Program-made: the position numbers and the translations under genes
Shown: piece after piece, positions 24,925 to 36,086 of the stretch
Layout of the letters: each line of letters begins with the position of its first letter
Position numbering within the stretch: position 1 is the first letter of the stretch
NCBI GenBank assembly: GCA_001632435.1
Contig: KV423980.1
Location: 104,099-168,098, forward strand
Length of the DNA: 64,000 nt
From: Calocera cornea HHB12733
Taxonomy: Eukaryota; Basidiomycota; Dacrymycetes; Dacrymycetales; Dacrymycetaceae
Direction of reading: 5' to 3'
The notes under the pieces: generated by a model
What the model saw: the letters and a program-made list of their open reading frames with translations, nothing else
The model's database searches: none
Told to the model about the DNA's origin: nothing

Positions 24925-26345
24925 TCACGGCGCAGTAAATGGAGAGTACGCGGCAACCGAGTTGCGAGCCGGTAGCTCATTGGTGAGGAGCCATCGCGGC
25001 TGGCGCTCTGTGCCCCCTCGGACGCTCTTGAACCGGTACCTGTCGGACCATGTGGAGTACACTTCGATGATTTCGGTGAGGCGCTTCTTCTCTCCGCTGA
25101 CCTTGACCTTTGCGAGTACCTCTGCAGCTCCGTTCGTCTCGAACGTCTCCAGAACGGCATGCTGTCCGTGCATCCCGACCGGGGTTGAGCAGTGCCCGCA
25201 ATTCTTCTGGGAGTTGGTAGTGTGCCGCACCCATGCGTCCCAGCGGGAGAACTGCTCCCTGCAAATCTGACAGATGTGACGGTTGGAGGGCGCCCCACCA
25301 AACACGAGGGTCGAGACATCGATTGTGGGATCGTCCCGGAGACGGTCTTCTTCTTCGATCAAGTGTGTGACAAGATGACGCGGGATCTCGTGCGGGCCAC
25401 GGACAAGGATGTTGCAGTGTGAAGACGAGCCCTGGTGGTGAGGATAAGGGCAGGCCCACGCCCGGATGATGTCACCATCCTGTACGTCCTTCTTGGAGCG
25501 CTTGCCCTTCCTTGCGGGCGTCACTTCCACCACATCGTCATCATCATCATCGTCTTCGCCGCGCTTACGCTTCCCCACGCCGATTGCACCGCTGGGACTG
25601 GATGTCATAGACCGTGTTGTGCGGTTACCTCCGACGTTCGCAGATCCAACTGATGTAGTGGCTTTGCGAGGTGCTCGGGGAGTACGCGAAGTTGTGGCTT
25701 GGGGAACAGTACGCTGTAGTTGCTCGATAGCTTCCTCGAGGCGCTCTAGCTTCTTCTGGATAGCCTCTTCAGCTGACGACTCTGAGGTGGGGATGGATGA
25801 TTGTGATCCATGGGAAAGGTCGGAGGTGCTGTCGGAGTGCATCGTTGCCGTCTTGGGCTCCTCGGGGCTGCTCACCGTAAAACAAGGGTCAACCGTAATG
25901 GGCGCAGAGGCATCGTTGAGGGCGAGGTTGATTGGAGGGACAGGGGTGGAAGGCGTAGTGACGGGAGCGTCGACGCCGAAGTTCATCAAGCCGCGCTGGT
26001 TGAATGGGCTAACAGGGAGCGCTTCATCAATCTCGGGACTGGAAGAGCTGTCAGCGGCAGTATCAGAAAGAAGTGATGGACTACTCACCTGCTGGGCGTG
26101 TAGAGGGAACAGAGACTCAAGATGTCGTCGAGATCGGCGGCCAGTGAATCAGTGAAAGTTGGCTCTCGAAGGAAATCGGCGTCCAACACAGAGAATGCTG
26201 AGCCCTCCACCAATGAAGGATCGACGTGGAAGTCGCCTGGAGTACTCGAGGTGCGATTCGAAGCAAAGTCGAACCCTCCATTCGGTGCAGCAGGATTGGA
26301 GAAACGACCAGGTACTTGCGGTTGGAGGAGCTGGGTGACGTCCAT
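24925..26345 (-). CDS. CPYP-type zinc-finger protein A
   Basis: Exons complement(join(24925..26038, 26089..26345)), 456 residues. The ATG at 26343-26345 (MDVTQLL) matches the start of the paralogue at 45358. An in-frame ATG 27 bases upstream is possible. A 5' UTR intron precedes it. The middle has a coiled stretch (KLERLEEAIEQLQRT), an acidic run and a basic KGKRSKKD motif that could be a nuclear signal. Two zinc-finger-like units follow. The first is WACPYPHHQGSSSHC followed by EIPRHLVTHL (about 278-312). The second is CQICREQFSRWDAWVRH (about 336-355). The end contains VYSTWSDRYRFKS. DNA binding is inferred from the fingers. Three relatives lie at 45358, 52827 and 59462. Confidence 0.8.
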
Positions 26346-26529
26346 CTGCGGCTTGTTGGTTGCGAACATTGCTATGATCATTGTGAGCAGCTGAGTGGAC
26401 TTCGCGAGACACTGATCATACCTGCAAGGCTCGGATTGCTAGGAGCAACTGATTACGGGGGCAGCGTTCCAGGAGGAAAAGCAGGTCGAAGGCTCAGTGG
26501 TGAAGAAACGACGAGAGGCAGGAGGGCCG

Positions 26530-26537
26530 CTTAAATA
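26530..26537 (-). promoter_or_regulatory. core promoter TATTTAAG of zinc-finger gene A
   Basis: On the minus strand TGTATTTAAGC stands about 185 bases before the ATG. The same motif occurs at 45167 and 55898, in front of two other members of the family. Confidence 0.55.
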
Positions 26538-27669
26538 CACTTGGGCTTCACTGCTCGCCATCGACCTCACACCTCCTCACCACCCTCCTTCCATCTTGCT
26601 CAACGTGCTGAAGCAGCTCGCCGGCGACGGACAAGGACTGCCCAACCTTTGTTGTTCAGTGGCGAACTGCAGTTAGGAGGACGGAAAGTGAGGGTTCGGT
26701 GGTGGCCTTCCAGTTGCTGGGCTTCCTTCGGAGCCGAATTTCCCGGTTGGGTCACGGTAAGGCCAAATCGAGAGTATACGGAAGCAATCCGCCGGTGAGC
26801 ATCCATTTCGTGGCCGGCGGGCATGCATGCACTGGCTGGCAGTGAGCGCCCAGCCGGTGGTGCTATCCAGACACTCGGGCCGCGGACGAGCGATAAAGTG
26901 GCATTATTCGAGATGAAGGAAAGTGACGGTGTGACGGCGGAAGCTTCATAGGGCTGCAGTGGTAAACACGTACTGGCGTCCTGCGCTGGATTCCATCCCT
27001 CGGACCTGCTGTCTTTCATCGCATGCCGGTGTCGACTCCCACCACGGCGTATTATAACAATATACACGTGCTGGTAGGGCTACACAACTCAGCCAGTACG
27101 TACGTGGCATTCGTGGGGAACGCTTGACCAATGGCGGGGAACAAATTGGCATTGCTGTGGCCGGAAAGAAGTATGAGCAGCGCTCTATCTCGACAGAGTA
27201 GAAGGGTCGGTACATACATGTAATAGAGCTATCGATACACCGTCCGACCCAGGACGAAAGGGGTTGTCAGTCCGTGATTCGGTCCTGGGCCACAGCCTTC
27301 TGAATTGGCCAGGAAGATAAGCACTGAGCCGGAAGAAGGTCTTGTATAGACCCGTGTAGAGAAGAGGGGAGAAGAATACAGTAAGCGCCAGCTGAGAACA
27401 GTTTAGGCTTGGGCCCTCCACTGGGAAAGCCTGGATGTCGGCGCGTTACGTTGTATCCATTCCAGTGGGAAGAAGTAAGATAATATAGCTCGACTTTATA
27501 CCAGCACAGGCTGCGAATCCGGTGGGCATTCGTGGCCGAGTATTCGCCATATTAGGACATCGCCAACCGAGTCGCAAAGGAGACCGGCAAGTGACGCGAG
27601 CGAACTGCGTGTTTTGGCTTCTTTTGGAATGCACCGCCACCAATCCCACCACAGGCCGAAAGAAGGCTC

Positions 27670-27698
27670 TGGGCAAGGCCGTCCGGGACAGCAACAAT
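27670..27698 (+). pseudogene. left piece of a broken CSN5 copy
   Basis: These 29 bases are identical to CSN5 positions 20796-20824 (encoding LGKAVRDSN). The CSN5 sequence continues at 42325 after the mobile element. Upstream of 27670 only traces of the copied exon remain. The stretch 27216-27669 shows no gene. Confidence 0.7.
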
Positions 27699-27720
27699 TG
27701 AAGGGCCCTCCGGGCTAGAC

Positions 27721-27730
27721 CTGTCCAACG
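27721..27730. repeat. asymmetric terminal inverted repeat, left (3' end of element)
   Basis: CCTGTCCAAC here is the exact reverse complement of 42308-42317. It sits 22 bases inside the left border; its partner sits 7 bases inside the right border. Confidence 0.5.
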
Positions 27731-27908
27731 GCGCCGCTTAGGCAAAGTCGCTTACGTGGCGGTTATTACGTCATCTGCATTACGTGGCGGCTGTTTTGCA
27801 AGAATCGTATCAATTCGGATTAGGTAACCGTAGGAGCTATGAGGTAACAGTAGAGCATAGAGACATATATCGCATTCGGAAAGGAAATGGCACTGATGAA
27901 GAAAAGGA

Positions 27909-28539
27909 TTACGTGCTGGGCGGCTGGGCGTTCTGCGCGATGTTATGGAGCTGTTCACGTAGGCGCTTGTTCTCAGCATCTTTTGCGTCCACGGTTTTCT
28001 TGAGTTCTTCGACCTGGCGTTCGGCTTCCAACAGCTGCTCGTCCAACGCCATCATCATGAAGGCGCGAATGACTGATTCATTCCTGACGACGTCGGCGAC
28101 TTTCCTGAGGCGTGCGGTGGAGTCGACCGTGCGGGAAGGAAGGCCGTCTTCAAGCTTCACGTGGGTATGGGGCTGTTTCACGTGAGAAAGCGGCAAGCAG
28201 GCGTGGAATAGGAGGGCGTACCTGCGCGTCCTGCACGTCGTCATCCAGCAACTCGATGGGTTCAGTCAACTCGGCCTTGATACGCTTCCTGTCAGGCTGC
28301 ACAGCATCGTTATCGTCGGTCGCGTGGGGTCGTTTGGCAGTGGGCGGGGTGGGAGCACGTGGCGGCGAGGTGGACATATCGGATGGCATCAACGACGGGA
28401 CCGAGCTGGATTGGCGACGCCTGCGGGTATGGAAGTCGAGATAGACTAGGAAGAGATGCGTATTAGGATTCAGACTGGACACGTGGAGGCCGAACTTACT
28501 GTCTTTCGTCGGCTCGGCACGTGGGGGTGTGTGGGGCAT
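27909..28539 (-). CDS. coiled-coil protein with SUMO-interaction-like motif
   Basis: Exons complement(join(27909..28154, 28222..28445, 28500..28539)), 169 residues from the ATG at 28537-28539; phases fit. Residues 14-60 are basic and Ser/Pro-rich. Then KRIKAELTEPIELLDDD combines a hydrophobic IELL core with an acidic tail, the form of a SUMO-interacting motif. The last 50 residues form a coiled coil (LLEAERQVEELKKTVDA, AENKRLREQLHNI) with heptad leucines. Both introns contain CACGTG. It is the last gene at the 3' end of the element, and I do not recognise a family. The basic part before a leucine-type coil recalls bZIP proteins, but no bZIP basic signature is present. Confidence 0.55.
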
Positions 28540-28809
28540 AAAAGCAAAGTGAGACTGTAGCCGGATTGCCGGGCGATGAGGAGAGCCTGAAAGACAGCGG
28601 GGCGGTCAGGGACGGACGTCAGGCGATCCCGCGCGGAATGCGGGAGCCAATTTCACGTGGGAATAGGGGATCGGGTGAGTCACGTGTAAGTAGGGGGAAG
28701 CGGGAGCAAATGTCGCGTGCCAGTGGGGAATCGGGGTGAGTCACGTGGGCAGGATACAGTCTTTCGACTCGGTGCCAGCGAGGCAGCAACGACTCTGTAC
28801 TTGACGACG

Positions 28810-31296
28810 ATGGCGGAGAATGTTCAGCCCGGTGCCTGTGCCGACCTTATGCAAGGTTTCGACAACGACGTGGACTTCTACTTCCAGATCGTGAAGGCCG
28901 ATCGTGCTGCCGTTCGTGGACAAGTCTTGAAGAGTGAAGAATATCGGTATGTGGTTTGCACGTGAGGGATTGACGGCGAACTGATCTGCGGTGTAGATTG
29001 ACTTTGTCCGACTGCGAGTGGACTATTAATGTCATGCTGGATCCTCGTCTGAATCATATCCTGGTGGAGGCCGGAGCTCTGGGACTGTTGCGAGTGAGGA
29101 AGGTTACACGTGCGGTCATTGGTACTACAAGGTGAGTCACACGTGGAAAGGCGCATATATCTACATGCTAACATATAAGCAGGATCATTGTGATATCCAG
29201 CGCCTACGTGGTACCATGGGAAGGGGAACGCGTGCTGCTGGGGGAACCGGTCGCTATGAATCAATCTACGCGGGCGGCTGTGGGTGCGGCTGGACCGACT
29301 CGTCCGCCACCGACCGGCGCGATGGAACGCTTGACGGTTGAACCCGCCAGTGGACGTGAGAGTCCGTCACTGTTGACACGTGTCACCGGTGCGATAACCA
29401 ACGTGGGGAGGGCGGCTGGCAGGGCGGTCAATGCGGGGAAGGCAAGTGTCGCTGCACCTACGGCTACGGCGGCCACTGTTTCGGCCAACACGACTGTACC
29501 GCCTGCAAGAAATCCGCTGCCGCCCAGAGCCAAACAAGCTGTTGGGTTGAGGAGAGGACCAATCGCTGGAGCTCCTCCTGGGAGACGTACTGGATGGGGC
29601 CAGATCGGGGACGCGTTTGACGAGGACGGCAACCCGTTGGGCGAGGATGACGTGGAGCCTGTGCCGCTGAACACGCTAGACACCACCAGCGCGTATTACG
29701 TGGTCCACGTGAGGGTCATCGAGAAGAACCCCCGCAAGGAAGGGCGTAACACGAGAGGGCATGGCTTTCTTCTGCCTATGATTGTACAGGATCAGTGGAG
29801 GGTGCGTAACTTTCACGTGGAGGACGCATATGTCTAACCCCGTAGTAGAACAAGATGAAGGTTGTTGCCTTTGATGATGACGTGATACGGGGGATCGAAG
29901 CTGAGATTGTTGTGGGCTCGGTGTGCACATATTGCATTCACGTGGGGACTGTACTGACTCGGTTCTTAGACCATCGCTATATGGGGCTGCAAGATTAGCG
30001 AGGCCTTAGTGAAGACGGTCGGAGTGCACCCATTCGACATGACTCTGGGCAAGGGGAGAAATGCAGGTTTTTCACACATTGCCGATAACGGAGTTATTCC
30101 TTTCGGCCAAGCCACGTACACCCCGATCGATCTCCTGAGTGGTTTCGTTGGACAAGAGCGAGTTGATGTCCTCGCAACGATTCTTTCGGTCAGCCCGCTC
30201 GAGCACTTCAAAGATGACAAGGTACGTGTCAATGTCCTCCACGTGAAGATGTCTCACGTGTGTGCAGGGCAAGCCTAAGAACAGACGCGAGCTCGCCATT
30301 GGCGACGAGTCGATGAGGTCCATGCGTGTTGTTATCTGGAGCGAACGTGCCGTATCTTTCGCCGGCAAACCAGGTGACATCGTGTTGCTGCTTGGCGTGG
30401 TGGTCGACAGTTATGGCGGCGGCAGTCTGAATGTGTATCGCGAGACCGGCATTGAACTTAATCCAACGACGGACAAGGCCGGGAAGCTAAGGAGATGGTA
30501 TGTGCTGGACCATGTGGAAGGACCGCTGTTGACACGTGTCAGGTACGAGAGGCTTGCGGAGGGGGCTCAGTTCCAGAGCGTTTCGTCTGGCTATAGCGCG
30601 GGGTGCCAGCTTCCTGAGAATATTCTTCCCCGATCGGTCGCGATCAGCATCAAGCGCTTGAAGAAGTCTGATATGGGCCGTGGAAGCCGGGTGGATACTT
30701 TCAATATCGTGGAGAAAATCATGGAGGCGGAGTATGACTGCACGTACCGATCATGCACATTCGAAGGATGCAACAAGAAGCTCGACCTCAACAATCGTTG
30801 CCCCACTGGGTCGCACAACCCTCAGCGACCTGGAGTGCATCGGTATTGGTGAGTGAATGTCATTACGGCTCCATGTGTCGCTCTGACGTGCTGCCAGCTT
30901 CCTATTGAAACTGAGAGTCGGGCAGGCCGCGGACTTCTACGACATTACGGCTTTCGACGGTGTTGTGGACAAGATGTTGGGAATGAGCGCGAACAAAGCG
31001 GCTCGTGTACGTGACTGTCTGTAAAGGCTTGCATATTGCTTACGTGACTGTAGCCGGCATATGATCGCCTGAAGGACGAAGCGATCGAACGTCTCATCAA
31101 TCAAACCTGGTGGTTTACCGTCCAGACACGTACTAAGGAATGGAATAGCGGCAGCATCAGGACCAACTCTGTGAAGGGTGCGGTTAGGATTGATGATGGC
31201 GATGGAACGGTTATACCTAACAGCGATTACGAGGCGGATAGCGATGATGATGACCACGAAGTTGATCCGGAGCTGGATGTTGATTTGGAAGATTGA
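28810..31296 (+). CDS. RPA70-like single-strand DNA-binding protein
   Basis: Eight exons: 28810-28946, 28997-29131, 29183-29801, 29849-29920, 29970-30221, 30268-30848, 30898-31006 and 31054-31296. All phases fit; 715 residues. An N-terminal OB fold (EEYRLTLSDCEWTINVML) is followed by a Pro/Ala-rich linker. The large OB folds come next: NKMKVVAFDDDVIRGIE, IAIWGCKISEA and GKPGDIVLLLGVVVDSYGG. A C-terminal domain has a zinc site (CTFEGCNKKLDLNNRC) and YDITAFDGVVDKMLGM. This is the domain order of replication protein A subunit 1, which coats single-stranded DNA in replication. Plant Helitrons are known to carry RPA-like genes, so an accessory role in transposition is likely. Every one of its seven introns contains ACGTG; five contain CACGTG. 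Confidence 0.82.
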
Positions 31297-31360
31297 GATG
31301 TTTCTCTACTGCTGCTAGTCCGAACCAATACAATAACGTTGTGCCAGTACATGGAGCTAC

Positions 31361-32472
31361 TTATTCGAGAACAGAGGAACTACGTGGGTGCGGATCACGT
31401 GGCACTGTATGAGGGGGTAGATGTGCGGTAGGCGCGCTGTCGCCCACGTACCAAATGACCAGGTTGTCATAACCGGCAAAAGGGCCGGTCGTATCTGGTT
31501 TGCGAAGATACGGAGGCTGAGGCGGCCTTTCGGAGACCGGGGATCGCAACACGTGGTTGAAGAGGTTTTGAGGAAGCCCGTCGTCAGCCGTCAAGGTGTA
31601 CCATGTGCATCTTCTCAAAGCCTGAAGCTCCCTGCTGCGGTTGCGGGCCTGGCGGGTGTCTCTGAAGTGAATAACGAGTGTGTGACCATCTCCCATTGAA
31701 CGCGGTCCAAGAGGCACGTGGGAAGAGTCGGTTGGCAACAGCTGTCCCCTGACCCGAAAGCCGCGATCTTCGTATTTCAGAACGGCTTGAAAGGCCCTGT
31801 GACGGAAATATTCATTGCCTTGATCGAAAATCCACGTCTCCCTTGCGAGGGTTGCTTGAGGGAAAAGCGAAATAAGCGAGCAAGCTGTGATCACGTTCAT
31901 CACGCAAGCTGAAGGAGTACGTGAGACGCGGTGCAGCGATCGCAAACACCCACGTACTAGAGTGGAAGCGAAGCACGCATGCAAGGGGATGGCCATCTGT
32001 ACAGATGAGCTGGACCTTCTGGTTGTCCTTGATATAGGTATGCACTAGGAAGTGCGAGATAGTTCAACGTCGGCCACCACGTGAAGGGAAAAGGCATACC
32101 GCTCCATAACCTTTGTCCAGGAATGTAAAAGTTGTTACGTGCAGGCTCGACCTGAAGTAGATAACCCTCGTGGGCCAAGAAAGCGTCGAATCTCGGAGTA
32201 TGTCTGTAATGGAGGTACACGTCGAGGTCCGAGCCGGGATAGTCCGTCCGCATAAGCAACTGGAGAGCCTGTGATCCCGATATGATGGCACCAGTCTTGA
32301 ACATTAGGAGGCGGAAAGCGTTGCAGCGTTCAGTCGGAAAAAAATTCAAGAGGACAACATTGATGTGCCAAGCTTGCAACAGGTACTCAGACACGTCGTC
32401 GCGAGCGGTGGAATCACGTGCGGCTAGTACAGCTAGCCGTGAAAATTCGCAGGAGTCGAATGGATGGGCCAT
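31361..32472 (-). CDS. nucleotidyltransferase-fold-like protein
   Basis: Exons complement(join(31361..31908, 31958..32044, 32100..32472)), 335 residues, ATG at 32470-32472. The core reads TGAIISGSQALQLLM and then YPGSDLDVYLHY. The Gly-Ser followed by a D-x-D is the pattern of the polymerase-beta-type nucleotidyltransferase fold. Later blocks are VQLICTDGHPLACVLRFHS, CVMNVITACSLISLFP and LKYEDRGFRVRG. Proteins of this type are numerous in basidiomycete genomes; their substrate is unknown to me. Intron 1 contains CACGTG and intron 2 ACGTG. Convergent to the RPA-like gene, 64 bases apart. Whether it is catalytic is not known. Confidence 0.65.
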
Positions 32473-32620
32473 GGTGGGTGGGAGTAGCTGCTGAATTGGT
32501 GTAGGCTGGAAGTGGGCTTTTTATATAATGAGAGGCGGCATAGTAGGGGAAAATTCGCACAGCGATGGCTTTCAAAATACACAGGAGAGGCTGGACTACA
32601 TGAATGGATTCGGTGGTTTG

Positions 32621-33326
32621 CTACATGCTCATCATGTAATCCGCACAGCTTCGGTGTAGCATCTCATTAAGGAGAGACGCATGGCTCAAAGGAGTTGTGG
32701 GATCCCCTTGAGCGAGTAGCCTCTGCAAGAAACCAATGTCTCCGGGAGTGACATTACCGTAGTCCAGGGAGCCGATTTCTTCTTTCTGAAGCCGAGTGTA
32801 TCGCAGAACAATTGCACCGCCCAGCCATTCTCGGAGGTTCGAGGTTCTGTCCGGCTTGCTTGGAACAGGGCCATTCGTCTTCGTTGTGCGATACTCGGCT
32901 ATCACGTGGTACTTTTGGGAGTACATTGCCTTCGACTGATCTTGGTGCACGTGCACATCCAGCATATAGTCGGAATATGGCCCTTGGATGTAGGAATACA
33001 GAGGTATAGCGTACACTTCTGCTATTCCGGTGGTGTGGAGAGAGAACACGATAGGCACGAGGACGATAGTCGGAGGCTTGTCAAGCGGCACGTGTAGCGC
33101 TGCGAGAGATATCGGGGCATATTTGAAACGCCGCTGATGAGACACGTGTAAGGACTGTACTACTAGGAGGTAGGGAACATATGCGGGGTAACGTGAAAGA
33201 TGAAGGCCGGATCACAATGGTTTCAATGATTTCGTACTTCACCAAGCCTGCGGCGCGGCACTGCAATGATAATAGTGAGACGCTTAACAACACCACGTGA
33301 AAGACACCGCACAGCATCCGATTCAT
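32621..33326 (-). CDS. orphan protein, possible signal peptide
   Basis: Model complement(join(32621..33133, 33216..33326)), 207 residues. The ATG at 33324-33326 is the first that stays open into the body of the frame. The start MNRMLCGVFHVVLLSVSLLS looks like a signal peptide, but this could be fortuitous. The main exon reads FKYAPISLAALHVPLD, IVLVPIVFSLHTTGIAE and DYMLDVHVHQDQSKAM and ends ADYMMSM. No family recognised. The single intron (82 bp) contains CACGTG. The exon-2 frame is convincing; exon 1 is uncertain. Confidence 0.4.
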
Positions 33327-33570
33327 TCTCCACGCGTAGAACAGTGTTTTCACACTGCGCAGATGATGGTAGGGGCATCTCGGATGTTTGGGGAGCAGTT
33401 GAGAGATGTGTACATAGCAGTCCATTGGTGTACTCTGTCTTATAAGACAAGGAGGCGACGCCACGTGCGGCTGGTCAGACCTGAAAACAAAGCGAGATTT
33501 GCACTGGGAAGGCTGACTGCTATAGACTTGTTAAAGTCATTCATAAGTTGATCAGAAACAATTGTTCTCA

Positions 33571-34442
33571 ATGAGCACATCACGTGGGACAGAGCTGTGC
33601 AAGCGGAAGCAATGTAGGAGCTCATCAGCTGCCAGCGCGCGTTCTGATAGCGTGAAGAAACGCGCCACGTACAGCGAACCACCACGTCTACGAGTGTATC
33701 TACGCGCAACTCCTAGCGACATGAACTTCGACTTAGTTAATGGGACGTGCGCCGCCCTCCTCGACGATCTCGCGCCTCCGTCGAGATACGTGCAAGTGTT
33801 AAAGGTGGAACAGGTTGCTGTGGGAGGCTTGAAGCTAGATCCGGAGCAGTATCGGTACGGAAAGCCTCCTTGGAACACGTGAATGTACGAGTTGACGGAA
33901 CAGCAGGATCACGATAAGCGATGGCTCGCAGTGTATCCCGGTCATGCTTGGCATGGATTTGAACAAGATGGTTTCCTCTGCCCAACTTGCCCCCTTAGCC
34001 GTGGTGTGCATTGAGGACTATCTGTGGGTGACCGTGTGCACGCTGCGGTAAGCGTTGTGAACCCGCATAAGAGAGATACTGAACACGTGTAGGATCGTTA
34101 TCCTCACCGAGCTCACTGTGGTTGCAAGGCCTAACCATGCGATTGGCAGCAAGCTGGAGCTCCTGAATGTTAGCACTGATCCGGCTAACGTGATGGAGAC
34201 GGTTGCAAAGTATCTGGATATCAAGGGGCAAGGAGATGTATGTATTCCTTGTGATGTTCACGTGGCCCATGCTGATTCCATTCAAGACACTTGCCATTGA
34301 AGATGCTTCGTCAGACACGTGTGGGTTGAGTAATGCGTCAACGACGGACGAGTCAGTGCGGGAAGTGGATGACGCGGGAGCAACAGGGACGGAAGAGCGA
34401 GACGTCCATGAGAAGACGGGTGAAGATCCTGTTGCTGCGTAG
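33571..34442 (+). CDS. short RPA70 N-domain-like protein
   Basis: Exons 33571-33854, 33907-34047, 34093-34237 and 34287-34442, 241 residues; ATG at 33571. After a Ser/Arg-rich start the body is a single RPA70N-type OB fold. It reads RYVQVLKVEQVAVGGL, then YRITISDGSQCIPVML, AVVCIEDYLWVTVCTL and IVILTELTVVA. The C-terminus is acidic. It lacks the three DNA-binding OB folds and the zinc site of the 715-residue protein at 28810. It may therefore be a regulator or interaction module rather than a coating protein (inference). All three introns contain CACGTG. The N-domain is paralogous to that of the larger protein, so the element carries two RPA-type genes. Confidence 0.65.
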
Positions 34443-34542
34443 CAAGCTAGGAAGGAGAGACACCTGTATCATACGTGCGGCACACGGCATTTCGTGGCTG
34501 CCTAATACTATTTGCAATACATTGATTGTCGTATCTCGTATT

Positions 34543-35400
34543 CTAAAAACTGATCGGCACGCCGGAGTCTTCGTCCTTTTCTGGCCCTACCAGAAGCATG
34601 TTCAATGCATCGAGCTGGAAGCTGATCTTGTAAGGCCGGGAAGCCTTTTCCATGTCGGATGTGTGCGCTTCGTAGCGTTTCCTTACACGTAACTCGGCAA
34701 GGACGATGTCGCCCTGTTTCACCTTTGTAGGATTGTACGGTTTCATTTCTTTCTTCTTCTTCATGCATGCCGTGGCATCATAGGCGGAGCGAAATTGCGC
34801 GGGCTGTACGAACTTCTTAGATGGATAGAGTTGAGCACGTGAAGACGGGGCATACTGGTTTGTCTGAGCCGTACCGTTTGAGGAACTTGCCTGCAAAAAG
34901 GGTGCCAAATGGGTTTAATTCAATGTCTGTTCAATTCGTCAGATAAAATTCGGCTTGAAACGGAGAAATACCTTGTTGCGGCATGGCGTAGTGGTTGCAC
35001 AACCACGTGGCTGAACGCATATCCTCCTTCACAAGGGGCGTAAAGGTGATGTAAGCTTGCTCTGGCCATACACCATCTTCATACTGGAACAAAGCGGATA
35101 CCACCCGGCCGACGATCCAGACGACAACAGCGTGATTGTCTGGTCGAACTAGAAAGTTGGACATGTCGAAGGAGTACTCTTTTCCAAACTTGAGATCGTC
35201 AGGCACGTGAGTGACATAGTATACCCCGCGGTCAGTATCTTTGTATTCCCGAATCCCGCTGATGCGTCTGCGACAAGTTGAGAGATTTTTGGGCGAAGGA
35301 CAGTATGAGCTTACATGATAAATTCAGCACTCAAGCCCGAGTTCCGCAGATTGAGCGGGTCTTCCACTGTGGGCTCCTGCATGTTCGACACGTGAGGCAT
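34543..35400 (-). CDS. orphan element protein
   Basis: Exons complement(join(34543..34815, 34856..34890, 34972..35267, 35315..35400)), 229 residues, ATG at 35398-35400. Visible blocks are YSFDMSNFLVRPDNHAVVVW, IVGRVVSALFQYEDGVWPE, SATWLCNHYAMPQQ, a lysine run (CMKKKKEMKPYN) and VKQGDIVLAELRVRKRY. The last segment and the alternating hydrophobic pattern suggest a beta-rich fold, possibly OB-like, but I do not recognise a family. The intron after the 35-base exon holds CACGTG; the other two do not. Overlaps nothing; lies between the short RPA-like gene and the Rep/helicase. Confidence 0.5.
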
Positions 35401-36086
35401 GGTGGATGACTTCTCTTCGGCCGTGTTGTCGTTATCACTAGCGTTGCTATGGGCGATCAACTGAACAGTTCAAGAGATGCGTGCGTACCTATTGTTACTG
35501 TCGGACTGGTGCGCGAAGGGGTCGTCGTCGTGGTCAACTTTCGCCCTGTTATGATGCAATTAGCTTGCTTTATCTTCCAAACTGCAACGAGTCACCTTTG
35601 CTTGCGGTGGTTATCTTCCGCCGGATCGATGACCGCATTGGAGCGCCTCTTCGAAGCAGAACTGGGTGCCATTGTGAGCGCGCCAATGCAGACAACGCGG
35701 CCAGCTTTATACGTGTACATCGATGGCCGCCATGAAAGGCACGTGAGAGATCTACGTGGGAAATCCGCCGTGCACCGGAGAGGCTGGCGCACGAGCACAG
35801 GAGAGGCTGGGTTTCTTTCCACAGACTGGCACAGCTGTGCACTGCAGAGGCTGGCTTGACGGCTGGCGCTGGCTTGATGGCTGGCTTGTCTTCCGATACA
35901 AGAATGTCGCGAATATCTGCATGTTATATTCACGTGTAGAAGATTTGTATAGGCCGAGGAAACGATGCAGAGAACTCGTGCATTTGCAACGGTGTTGGTC
36001 GAGGTGGCTGGTTTTTTCCTTTGCACAACGGCCAGCCACACGCAGGTGTCTCGTTATAATATCATTGTGAATTGTTAACAAGGACT
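35401..36086. other. element spacer, no gene seen
   Basis: It contains several near-repeats of GAGAGGCTGG and GGCTGGC at about 35778-35890 and at least three CACGTG sites. No ORF shows family resemblance. Confidence 0.45.

Larger units (their letters stand above)
24925..27215 (-). repeat. left arm of large inverted duplication
   Basis: The arm comprises zinc-finger gene A with its upstream region and matches 44484-46787 in inverted orientation. Similarity is uneven. About 400 bp upstream of the start (26541-26950 against 44750-45165) is almost identical, with only scattered single differences. The part beyond (to 27215) and the N-terminal coding part are far more diverged. Confidence 0.75.

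Noticed and set aside
26541..26798. 85-residue ORF identical on both inverted arms (also 44906-45163)
   Set aside because: Its identity follows from the near-identical DNA block. It lies upstream of genes A and B in their promoter/5' region, and the opposite strand is equally open. No protein family features.
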